Positions 16,598 to 25,048 are shown, numbered from the stretch's first letter. The stretch: DNA of 64,000 nucleotides from Pseudomonadales bacterium (GCA_017642855.1 JAEPOO010000005.1:1-64000); one strand, 5' to 3'. Program-made: numbers and translations. Notes: generated by a model not told the origin, from the sequence alone.

Positions 16598-17206
16598 TTG
16601 GATATTGATAACCCGTACTCTGACGACTACGAAGACGATTTTCTCGATTTTGAGGAAGGTGGCTCCATTCTGAAGAATGTTGGCCCGCTGGAACTGGCAC
16701 CGATCGAGGAAGACCTGGCGTCAAACTTCTCGGCCACATTGAATGAACACATAAAGATGGCAGCGCAAACTCGCGTCAAACTGTTGAACTCAGATGACGA
16801 GAAAGCTATCGCATTCAAAAGCTGCATCTCAAAAATCACTCAGAAATTTGAGAAGCAGGCCGAAGCCGGCAAAGTCACCTTTCAGTCAGAAATCGAACCA
16901 GCCCACGTGGCGGTCAAGTTAAAGCACCTCGAGAAGGTTGTGAACGGCCTGCTAGATGAGTGCATGAAGATAGACACGCTTTCAGGAATCGTCCTGACCA
17001 GCCAGATGGAATTTGGCGAGTACGTCATCAGGATTGCCGCTTTCATGAGCAGTGCGCCGAAACAGACACCCAAAAAGCTCTCGAAAGCCCTAAACCAGAA
17101 AACGGCTGCAATAGGCATCAACCTTGCCATGCAGTACCGCGAAAACAATCAGGTCAACTATGACATCGCCATGTCTCTCAAAAACAAGGCCAAGACACTG
17201 TTTTAA
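16598..17206 (+). CDS. Conserved-looking hypothetical, acidic N-terminus
   Basis: Reading from TTG 16598 gives 202 residues; the frame is open further upstream but would overlap the methyltransferase, and AGTAGG lies 6 bases before this TTG. It has a very acidic N-terminus (DDYEDDFLDFEEGG), then predicted helices with a CMKIDTLSGIVLTSQMEFGEYVIRIA-type central stretch. No membrane segment, signal peptide or known motif seen. Composition looks like real coding sequence; function unknown. Confidence 0.65.
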   Translation: MDIDNPYSDDYEDDFLDFEEGGSILKNVGPLELAPIEEDLASNFSATLNEHIKMAAQTRVKLLNSDDEKAIAFKSCISKITQKFEKQAEAGKVTFQSEIEPAHVAVKLKHLEKVVNGLLDECMKIDTLSGIVLTSQMEFGEYVIRIAAFMSSAPKQTPKKLSKALNQKTAAIGINLAMQYRENNQVNYDIAMSLKNKAKTLF

Positions 17207-17228
17207 CCACGCCTTTTATCTGCACAAA

Positions 17229-17257
17229 TTGACATGACAGGGCTATTCCTCTAAAAA
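17229..17257 (+). promoter_or_regulatory. Sigma-70-like promoter for the zinc-uptake pair (possibly leaderless)
   Basis: Perfect -35 TTGACA (17229-17234), a 17-base spacer and -10 TAAAAA (17252-17257). The ATG of the next gene is at 17264, only 7 bases after the -10, so transcription would start at or beside the start codon. No Shine-Dalgarno precedes that ATG, which fits a leaderless message. I see no clear Zur palindrome here. Confidence 0.4.
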
Positions 17258-17263
17258 GCAGCC

Positions 17264-17542
17264 ATGCTGCGCCCGCTCACTTCAACCTACCTGCGAATAC
17301 TGGCTCTCAGCTTCCTGCTGGGATTCCCAGGTGTCGTCACGGCAGAACATCTTCACGATTCCACTCACGAAGAAGAACACTGTGACGTCTGCGAAATTGC
17401 CGGACCAGTCAGCATCGAGCACTCACCGCTTTGCACCACATCCGTGCCCAGGCCTCATGAGATCCAGGGCAAACAGGATTTCATCCCTCTTGAAACCTAT
17501 TTATTCCACAAACACCAAAGAGGCCCACCCCTCCTGCGCTGA
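17264..17542 (+). CDS. Small secreted His/Cys protein upstream of the TonB receptor
   Basis: 92 residues with an N-terminal signal peptide ending near VVTA. The mature part is rich in His and Cys (EHLHDSTHEEEHCDVCEIA), a likely metal-binding segment with a CxxC. Small proteins of this kind occur next to zinc-receptor genes. It ends 32 bases before the receptor start, so the two are probably co-transcribed. A periplasmic zinc-binding role is inferred from composition and neighbourhood. Confidence 0.7.
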   Translation: MLRPLTSTYLRILALSFLLGFPGVVTAEHLHDSTHEEEHCDVCEIAGPVSIEHSPLCTTSVPRPHEIQGKQDFIPLETYLFHKHQRGPPLLR

Positions 17543-17574
17543 AACATCACCCATTTAATTAGCAGGAGAAAAAA

Positions 17575-19908
17575 GTGAAGTACTTAACAAGAGCCCTCGC
17601 ACTTGCGGCGAGCGCTTATGCATCAATCGCAATGGCCGATGATGACCTACACGAAGATCACCACTACAGTGAAGAGATCATCGTCAGCGCACCATTCAAT
17701 CAGAAAGAAGCCGATACCGCTTTGCCAATCAACATCCTTACCGATGAGCAACTGGCCAGGGAGGTCGAGGACACACTCGGCGGCACACTTAACAATCAGA
17801 TCGGCATTCACAACACCAGTTTTGGCCCAAGTGTCGGTCAAGCTGTTATCCGGGGACAAACAGGTAACCGGGTTCAAGTCCTACAGAACAGTGTAAACAA
17901 CATCGACGTTTCAGCTGCTAGCCCAGATCACGTAAACGGTCTCGAACCAGCACTTGCCAACAAAATCGAAGTATTGAGGGGTCCATCAACACTTCTATAT
18001 GGCAACGCTGCAATTGGCGGTGTGGTCAACGTGATTGACAACCGAATCCCGGAGTCCAGTTTTGATCAGCCGGTGTTTATGATCGAGCAAAGTCATAACA
18101 CCGTAAACGAGGAAAACAAAACAGTCGCCAAGTTCAACGCCAGTTTCGGCGGTTTAAACCTGCACTTCGACGGATTCACTCGTGACAACGACAACGTAGA
18201 TATCGGCGGATTCGCCATCAATGAGGCTGCACTCGAGCTTCTCGAAGATGAGCACCACGACGAGCACGGAGACGAGCACCACGACGAGGATGAGGAGCAT
18301 CACGACGAAGAAGAACACCACGACGAAGATGAAGAACACCACGACGAAGATGAAGAACATCACGACGAAGATGAGCACCATGACGAAGAAGAAGAGCTGA
18401 CCAATACCAAGGGTTTCATCGGCAACTCTGACGCTGAATCAGAGGGCTACACATTCGGTGCATCTTTCTCTGGTGATCGTGGATTTATCGGATTCTCTAT
18501 TTCTGAAATCGAGAACAACTATGGTCTGCCACCTGGCGCTCATGGTGGTCACCATGACGAACACGGTCACGATGACGACGAGGAGCACCATGATGACGAA
18601 GAAGAGCACCATGATGACGAAGAGGAGCATCATGACGAGGAAGAAGAGCATCATGATGAGGGCGAACATGAAGAGGAAGGCGAAGAGTTCGTGCGAATCG
18701 ACATGGAACAGACTCGCTATGACCTGAAGGGTGAACTGAACTTCGACTCTGGCTTCATCCAGAAGATACGGGGTGCAGTGAACTACACAGACTACGAGCA
18801 CCAGGAAATTGAGTTTGAAGGTGACGGCACTGCGTTCATCGGTACTACGTTTGCCAATGAAGGCTATGAAGGTCGAATCACTATGAACCATGCACCAGTC
18901 AACAACTGGCAGGGTGTCTGGGGTCTACAATTCTCTGATACCGAGTTCAGCGCCATTGGCGAGGAAGCCTTTATTCCTGAAATCGACAGTACAGGTTACG
19001 CCCTCTTCCTGGTTGAGCGGCTCGAGCTGGAGGACATCACCTGGGAACTGGGATATCGCTACGAGTTCAGAGAGCACGATGCTGGTATGAGTTGTGACCG
19101 TGACGAAGGCGCAAACAGCCTGTCGGCAAGCTTGCTCTACGACTTCAGCGAGGCAAGCAACATACTTGTCGCCGCATCGCGGTCTGAGCGTTCGCCGACA
19201 CTGGAAGAGCGATTTGCGAACGTACAGTCCAGCAGCTGCTCTGTGTCTACAGATCCTGAAGAGTGGGTAACGCACGTGGCTACCGGTTTACTGGAGCTCG
19301 GAGATCCCGACCTGGACAAAGAGGTCTCTACCAACATCGAATTCGGCTTCCATAGTCACAGCGAACGGCTGGAAACAGAACTCAACGTCTACTACAACCA
19401 GATCGATGACTATATCTACCTGGCGGATGGCGGCGAGTTCGAGGAAACGCCTATTGCTGTTTATACGGCGGAAGACGCTGTCTTCTACGGTCTTGAAGGT
19501 AAGGTCGTCTACCAGGCATTCGAGAACGAGTATGGCTCGCTTGATCTTTCACTCCAGGGGGACCTGGTAAGAGCGGAATTCGATAGCGCGGGTGACGTGC
19601 CGAGAATTCCGCCTGATCGTATCGGCGTTGGGCTCACCTGGCATGGTTCGAACTGGACATTCTCTACCAACCTGACTGAAGTTGCAGACCAGGATCAAAC
19701 CGCCATGGGCGAGTTTGAGACTGATGGATACACACTGCTCGATGTCTATACGGACATCCACTTTAAGGTTGGCCAGGGCGAGCTCTTGCTCTTCGCCAAA
19801 GGATCCAACCTGCTGGATGAAGAGATCAGGAACCACACCTCGTATCTGAAAAACTACGCACCCGAGCCTGGCCGGGGCGTAAGAGTCGGTCTGCGCTTCA
19901 ACTACTAG
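17575..19908 (+). CDS. TonB-dependent receptor, ZnuD-like zinc receptor
   Basis: 777 residues. Signal peptide MKYLTRALALAASAYASIAMA, then a TonB-box region (EEIIVSAP) and plug domain with IRGQTGNRVQVL and IEVLRGPSTLLYGNAAIGGVVNVID. A 22-strand barrel follows, ending in LRFNY with a terminal aromatic. Two His/Asp/Glu-rich insertions (about 224-274 and 323-371) are placed as extracellular loops and resemble ZnuD-type zinc receptors. The start is GTG 17575 with AGGAG 7 bases upstream. Zinc specificity is inferred; copper or nickel cannot be excluded. Confidence 0.92.
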   Translation: MKYLTRALALAASAYASIAMADDDLHEDHHYSEEIIVSAPFNQKEADTALPINILTDEQLAREVEDTLGGTLNNQIGIHNTSFGPSVGQAVIRGQTGNRVQVLQNSVNNIDVSAASPDHVNGLEPALANKIEVLRGPSTLLYGNAAIGGVVNVIDNRIPESSFDQPVFMIEQSHNTVNEENKTVAKFNASFGGLNLHFDGFTRDNDNVDIGGFAINEAALELLEDEHHDEHGDEHHDEDEEHHDEEEHHDEDEEHHDEDEEHHDEDEHHDEEEELTNTKGFIGNSDAESEGYTFGASFSGDRGFIGFSISEIENNYGLPPGAHGGHHDEHGHDDDEEHHDDEEEHHDDEEEHHDEEEEHHDEGEHEEEGEEFVRIDMEQTRYDLKGELNFDSGFIQKIRGAVNYTDYEHQEIEFEGDGTAFIGTTFANEGYEGRITMNHAPVNNWQGVWGLQFSDTEFSAIGEEAFIPEIDSTGYALFLVERLELEDITWELGYRYEFREHDAGMSCDRDEGANSLSASLLYDFSEASNILVAASRSERSPTLEERFANVQSSSCSVSTDPEEWVTHVATGLLELGDPDLDKEVSTNIEFGFHSHSERLETELNVYYNQIDDYIYLADGGEFEETPIAVYTAEDAVFYGLEGKVVYQAFENEYGSLDLSLQGDLVRAEFDSAGDVPRIPPDRIGVGLTWHGSNWTFSTNLTEVADQDQTAMGEFETDGYTLLDVYTDIHFKVGQGELLLFAKGSNLLDEEIRNHTSYLKNYAPEPGRGVRVGLRFNY
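18244..18396 (+). repeat. His/Asp/Glu-rich tandem repeat 1 in receptor loop
   Basis: Imperfect tandem copies of GAAGATGAAGAACACCACGAC-like units encode HHDEDEE blocks. They lie in an extracellular loop of the zinc receptor and should bind divalent metal. Near-identical DNA units make the region prone to length change between strains. Confidence 0.85.
18541..18687 (+). repeat. His/Asp/Glu-rich tandem repeat 2 in receptor loop
   Basis: A second His-rich block with repeated GAAGAGCACCATGATGAC-like units, encoding EEHHDD runs separated by variable acids, about 50 residues downstream of the first. Both loops together carry several dozen His/Asp/Glu side chains. Confidence 0.85.
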
Positions 19909-20130
19909 GCCGCCTGAAACAGCAACTCAAATGCGAATCTCGTACCTCTATTCAGTTCACTGCTCATTCGAATGGTGGACTGATGGAGGTCAGGATTCGC
20001 TCACCCATGGCCAGCCCAAGACCTGATTCCGACGGTCCTGTCGGCTCTACACTCCTCGTGTAAGATCTTACCCTCGAGTCTATGCCTATCCCTGTGCCTG
20101 CGCCTGTAAGCATTTAAGCTTCCTGGCCAC

Positions 20131-21081
20131 TCAACTCCTTTTACATCCAGGCAGTGCGCAGAGCATTTCAAAAACAAGATTAGCCGCTAAGAGCGCGGTA
20201 TTACCTGTGGTGTCGTAAGGTGGAGAAACTTCTACAAGGTCCGCGCCAATGAGGTTGAGACCGCTGGCGCCTCGAATAATCTCAATACCCTGAGAAGTTG
20301 TGAGACCACCGGGTTCCGGCGTACCCGTCCCCGGTGCACAGGATGGATCCAGCCCATCAATGTCGAATGACAGATAAACTGGTTGATCAGGCCCAACCTT
20401 CTTTCGAAACTCATCCATCAGCGGAGCAAGAGATTGGTACCAGCAGTCTTCGGCAGGCACCACCTGTACACCCCTGTCTTTCGCCCAGTCAAAATCCTCT
20501 GCTGCATAACCCGTTGCGCGCAGGCCTATCTGGATCATCAGCTCCGGATCAATCAGTTGTTCTTCAATCGCACGACGGAAGATAGTGCCGTGGGTCACAG
20601 GCTCACCAAACATGGCGTCATTCATATCTGCATGTGCGTCCACATGAATAACCGCCAGAGGACCATATTTCTTCGCCTGGGCTCGCAGAATGGGTAAAGC
20701 GACGGTGTGATCGCCCCCCAATGAAATCGTTTTTACGTGTGACTCTAGTAGCGCTTCGTAGTGCGCCGTGATGATGTCGATACTCTTTTCAAGATTGTAG
20801 GTATTCAGCGCAACATCACCGAGGTCGCCGACATTAAAGGAATCGAACGGCGCTGCACCGGTTGCCATGCCATAGGGTCGAACGAGGACAGACTCGGCGC
20901 GAATCTGTCGAGGCCCATATCGCGCGCCTACGCGATTGCTTGTCCCAATATCCAGGGGAACACCAACGATGCCAACATCAAGACCATCCGGTGTTTCGTG
21001 TGTAGGTAACCGAAACATGCTGGCCTGGCCCGCAAATCTCGGCATGTCATTGCCCGATAAAGGCTGATTTTTGTCACTCAT
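20131..21081 (-). CDS. speB: Agmatinase/ureohydrolase family enzyme
   Basis: 316 residues from ATG 21081. Ureohydrolase metal motifs are intact: GGDHTVALP, HVDAHADMND and SFDIDGLDPSCAPGTGTPEPGG, binding the dinuclear Mn centre. The overall sequence resembles agmatinase (agmatine to putrescine plus urea); guanidinobutyrase or another guanidino substrate remains possible. The frame is open to GTG 21165, but that extension passes through a terminator-like hairpin (21101-21128). Family members start at about MSDKNQ..MPRF, so 21081 is preferred. Confidence 0.88.
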   Translation of the reverse strand: MSDKNQPLSGNDMPRFAGQASMFRLPTHETPDGLDVGIVGVPLDIGTSNRVGARYGPRQIRAESVLVRPYGMATGAAPFDSFNVGDLGDVALNTYNLEKSIDIITAHYEALLESHVKTISLGGDHTVALPILRAQAKKYGPLAVIHVDAHADMNDAMFGEPVTHGTIFRRAIEEQLIDPELMIQIGLRATGYAAEDFDWAKDRGVQVVPAEDCWYQSLAPLMDEFRKKVGPDQPVYLSFDIDGLDPSCAPGTGTPEPGGLTTSQGIEIIRGASGLNLIGADLVEVSPPYDTTGNTALLAANLVFEMLCALPGCKRS

Positions 21082-21090
21082 AAGCGGAGC

Positions 21091-21128
21091 ATAAAGAAAA
21101 AAGCCAGGAAGGCGAACCTTCCTGGCTT
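21091..21128 (-). terminator. Intrinsic terminator hairpin just upstream of the speB start
   Basis: On the minus strand a perfect 12-base stem (AAGCCAGGAAGG with its complement) closes a TTCG tetraloop and is followed by TTTTTTCTTTATG. This is a textbook Rho-independent terminator. It ends only about 10-20 bases before the speB ATG, so it either ends the upstream small-peptide transcript or acts as an attenuator for speB. Confidence 0.8.
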
Positions 21129-21135
21129 CTTGGCA

Positions 21136-21162
21136 ACAACCAGTCATGGCGTAACTGGTTGT
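21136..21162 (-). other. Second hairpin in the speB leader
   Basis: Inverted repeat ACAACCAGT / ACTGGTTGT (9-base arms, 9-base loop) lying 7 bases upstream of the terminator stem. Two consecutive hairpins before a start codon resemble a regulated leader. I do not recognise a known riboswitch; the loops lack the ACGR signature of guanidine-II elements. Confidence 0.5.
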
Positions 21163-21229
21163 CACGTGAAGGACAGGTCTGGATGGATAGGGTTGGTGTT
21201 GTATCCGGTCCTGCCCTTAACCCCGGCAG

Positions 21230-21340
21230 CTACATCCGTTCGACAACGGCAAACACAACAAACATGGCGAGACCAATTATGTTGACGAAATCACCCTCTG
21301 TCATGGGATCGGGCTGTCTTCTTCCTGTTGAATACATCAT
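21230..21340 (-). CDS. 36-residue single-helix membrane peptide
   Basis: ATG 21340 (or 21337) to TAG 21230. Charged N-terminus MMYSTGRRQPDPMTEGD, then a hydrophobic helix VNIIGLAMFVVFAVVERM. AAAGGGA lies about 7 bases upstream. It sits between the PPOX terminator and the terminator before speB, so it is a self-contained transcription unit or part of the speB leader. Too short to assign; function unknown. Confidence 0.6.
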   Translation of the reverse strand: MMYSTGRRQPDPMTEGDFVNIIGLAMFVVFAVVERM

Positions 21341-21381
21341 TTGAAATTCCCTTTCGTTAACCTCGGAGCCAAGTTAACCGC

Positions 21382-21420
21382 AAAAAACCGACTCAGGATG
21401 TGATGTCGATCACACGTCGG
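21382..21420 (-). terminator. Terminator after PPOX gene, stem containing a CRP-like palindrome
   Basis: On the minus strand CCGAC...GTCGG (21388-21392 with 21416-21420) encloses TGTGAT-CGAC-ATCACA and is followed by TTTTTT. It lies about 90 bases after the PPOX stop, so it can end that transcript. Confidence 0.6.
21399..21414. promoter_or_regulatory. CRP-like site TGTGA-N6-TCACA
   Basis: The sequence matches both half-sites of the CRP/Vfr consensus exactly (TGTGA, six bases, TCACA). It lies about 65 bases upstream of the 36-residue peptide start, a possible activator position. It is also the inner stem of a terminator, so the symmetry may be structural only. Confidence 0.4.
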
Positions 21421-21508
21421 TTGATGAAAATCAGGGAACAATCAGAACTGCGGACTGGATCACACTTTTGAATCCAACCCGCGCACATTTTTTCGACGGT
21501 GAATCGAC

Positions 21509-21931
21509 CTACATTTTGCCGTAATCCACGGTTAACCATCGTTCTGTGGAAATAGACACCAGAATGCTTTCTCCACCTCCTTCAGGGTTATCAGCATAGG
21601 CTTTGCCCTGCTCTTCGCCCAGATAACGAATCGCCATGCTCAGCAATTCTTCCTGAGTCGAGGGTCTTGTTGTAAACGATCCTTCGATGGTCACGTACTT
21701 GTAGGGCATATCTTCCGATTGGGCACAGAGAGATATCTGCGGCGCCTTTTGTATGGCTTTACCCTTCAACGAGTTTGCGTCCGTAATGACCCAGGCCTCA
21801 CCACCCGGTTTGTAGTCATACCAGATGGGTGCGGTCAGCGGCGCTCGCCCTTCACGGGGAATACTAATGACACCTACATGCAAACCTGCAAGAAACGCTT
21901 CTCTTTCATCGATCGACATCTTTAACGACAT
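21509..21931 (-). CDS. PPOX-class flavin/F420-binding protein
   Basis: 140 residues of the pyridoxamine-5'-phosphate-oxidase-like split-barrel fold: N-terminal LHVGVISIPREGRAPLTAPIWYDYKPGGEAWVIT, middle SLKGKAIQKAPQISLCAQ and VTIEGSF. Such proteins bind FMN, heme or F420 and reduce small molecules. Start ATG 21931 with GGAG 6 bases upstream. Divergent from the catabolic operon. Cofactor not decidable from sequence alone. Confidence 0.82.
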   Translation of the reverse strand: MSLKMSIDEREAFLAGLHVGVISIPREGRAPLTAPIWYDYKPGGEAWVITDANSLKGKAIQKAPQISLCAQSEDMPYKYVTIEGSFTTRPSTQEELLSMAIRYLGEEQGKAYADNPEGGGESILVSISTERWLTVDYGKM

Positions 21932-22025
21932 TGGAATCTCCGGTAAACAAAAGTGGCTCAGCGTATCGGCTTTTTCATCCTGTGTCCCTACCCTCTCGAG
22001 GCATCAATGCGATTGGAACATTTTC

Positions 22026-22496
22026 ATGAATCAGGCCAATATCCAGAATCCGCACAACGGCAAAGACGAGCCCTTGAATGGCGTCCCCACACTGAATGTT
22101 GAGGAAGACGGTAAGATCCTGCGCACCGACACACGGGATGATCCGCTTGCAGAACATCTCGACGTGATGGGTTGTAACCAGGACCCAGGCCGGCACTTCA
22201 CCAAGGTCACCGATATCGAAAACGCCAGGTGGCTCTCAGATATGAACAGACCTGTGCGCATGGGTGAATTTGGGGCGGGTGCTCCCCAGGGAAATCGAGG
22301 TGGACCCCATAATCGTTGGACAGAGGATTACCAGGTGACCGTCTACGAAGCGCAGCTTTCGATGATGGAGGACACAAGGTGTGATCTCAGACAAGGGAGA
22401 ACGCAAACTGTCCTGGGATACCCTGTCTCACTTCTATGCGAAAAAACGGCAAAACAACACCAGTTGACGAATAACCCCTGGCCCTCTAGTTTCTAA
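22026..22496 (+). CDS. Hypothetical protein upstream of the Rieske gene
   Basis: 156 residues from ATG 22026, ending 28 bases before the Rieske start. Hydrophilic, no signal peptide or membrane helix; Asp/Gly/Asn-rich with DMNRPVRMGEFGAGAPQGNRGGPHNRW in the middle. I recognise no family. The ribosome site is weak (TTGGAAC further upstream). It may be the first gene of the catabolic operon or a decayed remnant. Confidence 0.45.
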   Translation: MNQANIQNPHNGKDEPLNGVPTLNVEEDGKILRTDTRDDPLAEHLDVMGCNQDPGRHFTKVTDIENARWLSDMNRPVRMGEFGAGAPQGNRGGPHNRWTEDYQVTVYEAQLSMMEDTRCDLRQGRTQTVLGYPVSLLCEKTAKQHQLTNNPWPSSF

Positions 22497-22524
22497 AGTT
22501 CAGTTTCAGTGGGAGTCACAAGGC

Positions 22525-23715
22525 GTGGAGAAGCAGGAACAGATTCGGGTGATCAAAGGCTTGATGCACTACCTGGATACAGACACCAACGTGGATGCCG
22601 GTGGTCAGGTACGCAATCCGGTTAGCAGCTATACCTCTCGTGAGATGGCAAAACGGGAGTGGCAGCATTTCTTCCAGGATTACTGCCACGTGCTGGGCAT
22701 GTCGGGCGATCTGCCAAAATCCGGCAGCTTTTTTACTTCCAAAGATCTCGGCAAACCCATTCTTTGCACCCGCGACAAAGACGGCCATTTCCATGCATTT
22801 CTCAACGTCTGCCGACACCGCGGGACCGTGCTCGAGGATTCAGATCGCGGTGAAAAGCATATGTTCAGCTGTCCCTTCCACGCCTGGGGTTACGCGAACA
22901 ACGGTGATCTGCTCTCAGTTCCGAAAGAGGACCATTTCGGTCAGGTTGACAAAAGTTGCAACGGACTGGTTAAGCTGCCATGCATTGAAAAATTCGGCTT
23001 GCTTTGGGTGAACCCGAATCCAGAAGGCAACATCGATTTGGACGACCAACTCGGTGAACTGGCAACAGAACTCGCGTCCTGGGATCTGGAAAAGTTTCGT
23101 TTTAATGTTGCCACTCGATTCGATCATCCCATGAACTGGAAGCTGGCCATCGACACCTTTGGCGAGACCTACCACTTCAACGCCCTTCATAAGAACACCC
23201 TGGCCCAGGACTTTTACGGTAATGCCCAGATGTACGACATCTACAAGCGCAACCACAGGATGTCTTTGTGCTTGCGTAACATCGATGTGCTCCGTGAGAT
23301 GCCGGAGAATGACTGGAACGTGCTGCTTGGCGCTTTGCCTGTCTATTACATTTTCCCCAACATTCAGCTGATTCTGGGATTGGGCGGACCAACCCTGGTA
23401 AGGGTCTATCCGGACGGAGAGAATCCTCACAACAGCTTTTCGCAAATCAGCTTCTATGTGGATCCCGCTTTTGCCGAGCTTGAGATGACTGAGGAGCGAC
23501 GTGAACGCTACGGCGATATGACACAGAGAATGCAGGGCTTCGCCGAGGTAATCCAAATGGAGGACTATGTGGCTGCGGCCAGCTCCCACCAGGGTATTCT
23601 CTCTGGCGCACAGGAATATCTAACCTTCGGCAGGAATGAGCCTGCCCTGCACCATTACCACAACACTTATCGTGATGCCCTGGGGCTACCGCCCCTGGAA
23701 CGCATCAGCAACTGA
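22525..23715 (+). CDS. Rieske non-heme iron oxygenase, alpha subunit
   Basis: 396 residues. Rieske [2Fe-2S] ligands Cys96-x-His98 and Cys116-x2-His119 (CRHRG...CPFHAW) are exactly spaced. The catalytic domain shows NWKLAIDTFGETYHFNALH, giving the two His of the mononuclear iron site. Starts at GTG 22525. No ferredoxin or reductase gene is beside it. It heads the tightly spaced run with a P450, two dehydrogenases and a luciferase-like oxidoreductase, so it probably hydroxylates the same substrate class (alicyclic, terpenoid or steroid-like; inference). Confidence 0.92.
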   Translation: MEKQEQIRVIKGLMHYLDTDTNVDAGGQVRNPVSSYTSREMAKREWQHFFQDYCHVLGMSGDLPKSGSFFTSKDLGKPILCTRDKDGHFHAFLNVCRHRGTVLEDSDRGEKHMFSCPFHAWGYANNGDLLSVPKEDHFGQVDKSCNGLVKLPCIEKFGLLWVNPNPEGNIDLDDQLGELATELASWDLEKFRFNVATRFDHPMNWKLAIDTFGETYHFNALHKNTLAQDFYGNAQMYDIYKRNHRMSLCLRNIDVLREMPENDWNVLLGALPVYYIFPNIQLILGLGGPTLVRVYPDGENPHNSFSQISFYVDPAFAELEMTEERRERYGDMTQRMQGFAEVIQMEDYVAAASSHQGILSGAQEYLTFGRNEPALHHYHNTYRDALGLPPLERISN

Positions 23716-23729
23716 TACGGGAGATCGCT

Positions 23730-25031
23730 ATGGCTGAGAGCCTCGATTACAACCTGCTGGAAGATGAAACCAGGGAGTGTCCTTTCAAATACTTTCAGGC
23801 CATCCGGGGCCTGGATACCCCTGTCTATTTTATGGAAGAGCTGCAGGCATATTACGTCAGCCGTTATGAAGACGTTCGTTACATCAAAAAACATCCTGAG
23901 ATTTTCAGCAGCGATATCTTTAAGTACACGGCGTCAGCACTACGCGGCGGGACTTCGAGGAGCATCGCTGAACAGTACAAAGCCGACAACGGCTGGGCGA
24001 GAGTCTCTACCCTACAACGCACTGACCCGCCGGTTCACACCAAATACCGAAGGCTCATCAACGACGCATTTTCGGTGGCACGGATCCGAAAGATGACCAA
24101 CTACGTTGAGACCATGGTTAACGACCTGATTGACGACTTCATCGACAAAGGCAGCTTCGACTTTATGTGGGATTTTTCTATTCCACTTCCCTGCACCGTC
24201 ATCGCAGATCAACTTGGGGTACCACGCGATCGTATCTGGGATCTGAAGAAATGGTCAGACGCCATGCTGGCACCCGGTGGCGGATTCACCAATGACGAAG
24301 CGGCATTGCAATGCGCAAAAGACGTCGTCGATGCACAGAAGTTTTTTGCCGAGGTGCTCGAAGCGCGAAGAACAGAGCCAAAAGACGACATCATCACGGA
24401 TCTGGCTCACGCCAGACTGCAGGATGACCCAGATGGACCCGAACGTTCACTGGATATGTTTGAGTTACAGGATCTCCTGGATCAACTTTTAACGGGCGGC
24501 AATGAAACCACCACTAACGCCATTGGATCCGGCATGATGCTGCTACTCGAAAGACCGGCGCTCATGGATCGTATGCGCAAAGACCCAACACTGATTCGTA
24601 ATTTCATAGAGGAATCACTCCGGTTCGAGACCCCCGTACTGCATCTCTGGCGAGTAACCACACAGGATGCGCAACTGGGTGGTGTTGAGATCCCTGCAGG
24701 TTCCAACGTCGCCGTCGGTTACGCTTCTGCGAATAGAGACGAAAACATTTTCGAGAACTCCGAAGAATTTGACATTGAACGGAAGAAAGCTGGCGCACAC
24801 CTTGCTTTCGGCTCCGGACCGCATCACTGCCCAGGCGCAGCCCTGGCACGCCAGGAAATGTACTCCGCATTCACCATTCTTTTACACCGGTTGGAGAACA
24901 TCCGAACCGTCGACCCGGATGAGAGCTTCAATCATGTACCCAGCAGTTTCCTGCGTGGCCTTGAAAACCTGCACCTTAACTTCGACGTGAGAAGCCGGGA
25001 ACGATACTTTCCTGACGCCTGCGTTTACTAA
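23730..25031 (+). CDS. Cytochrome P450
   Basis: 433 residues, soluble class I bacterial P450. Heme ligand Cys367 in AFGSGPHHCPGAALAR, I-helix TGGNETTTNAI, K-helix ESLRFETP (ExxR). GGGAG precedes the ATG and it starts 14 bases after the Rieske stop. No partner ferredoxin here. Resembles CYP families acting on terpenoids/steroids, but substrate is not assignable. Confidence 0.95.
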   Translation: MAESLDYNLLEDETRECPFKYFQAIRGLDTPVYFMEELQAYYVSRYEDVRYIKKHPEIFSSDIFKYTASALRGGTSRSIAEQYKADNGWARVSTLQRTDPPVHTKYRRLINDAFSVARIRKMTNYVETMVNDLIDDFIDKGSFDFMWDFSIPLPCTVIADQLGVPRDRIWDLKKWSDAMLAPGGGFTNDEAALQCAKDVVDAQKFFAEVLEARRTEPKDDIITDLAHARLQDDPDGPERSLDMFELQDLLDQLLTGGNETTTNAIGSGMMLLLERPALMDRMRKDPTLIRNFIEESLRFETPVLHLWRVTTQDAQLGGVEIPAGSNVAVGYASANRDENIFENSEEFDIERKKAGAHLAFGSGPHHCPGAALARQEMYSAFTILLHRLENIRTVDPDESFNHVPSSFLRGLENLHLNFDVRSRERYFPDACVY

Positions 25032-25048
25032 TTCAAAAGAGAAGAACC

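Noticed and set aside
17207..17263. Zur box upstream of the zinc-uptake pair
   Set aside because: No AT-rich palindrome of the Zur type could be seen in this stretch.
18154..18891. Minus-strand frames rich in Val/Phe/Met that look like membrane proteins
   Set aside because: They are antisense to the His/Asp/Glu codons (CAC, GAC, GAA) of the TonB receptor, which read as Val/Phe in reverse; the receptor is clearly the real gene.
21101..21162. Guanidine-II (mini-ykkC) riboswitch before the ureohydrolase gene
   Set aside because: Two hairpins are present, but neither loop has the ACGR signature and the second is a TTCG terminator stem; a generic leader is the safer description.
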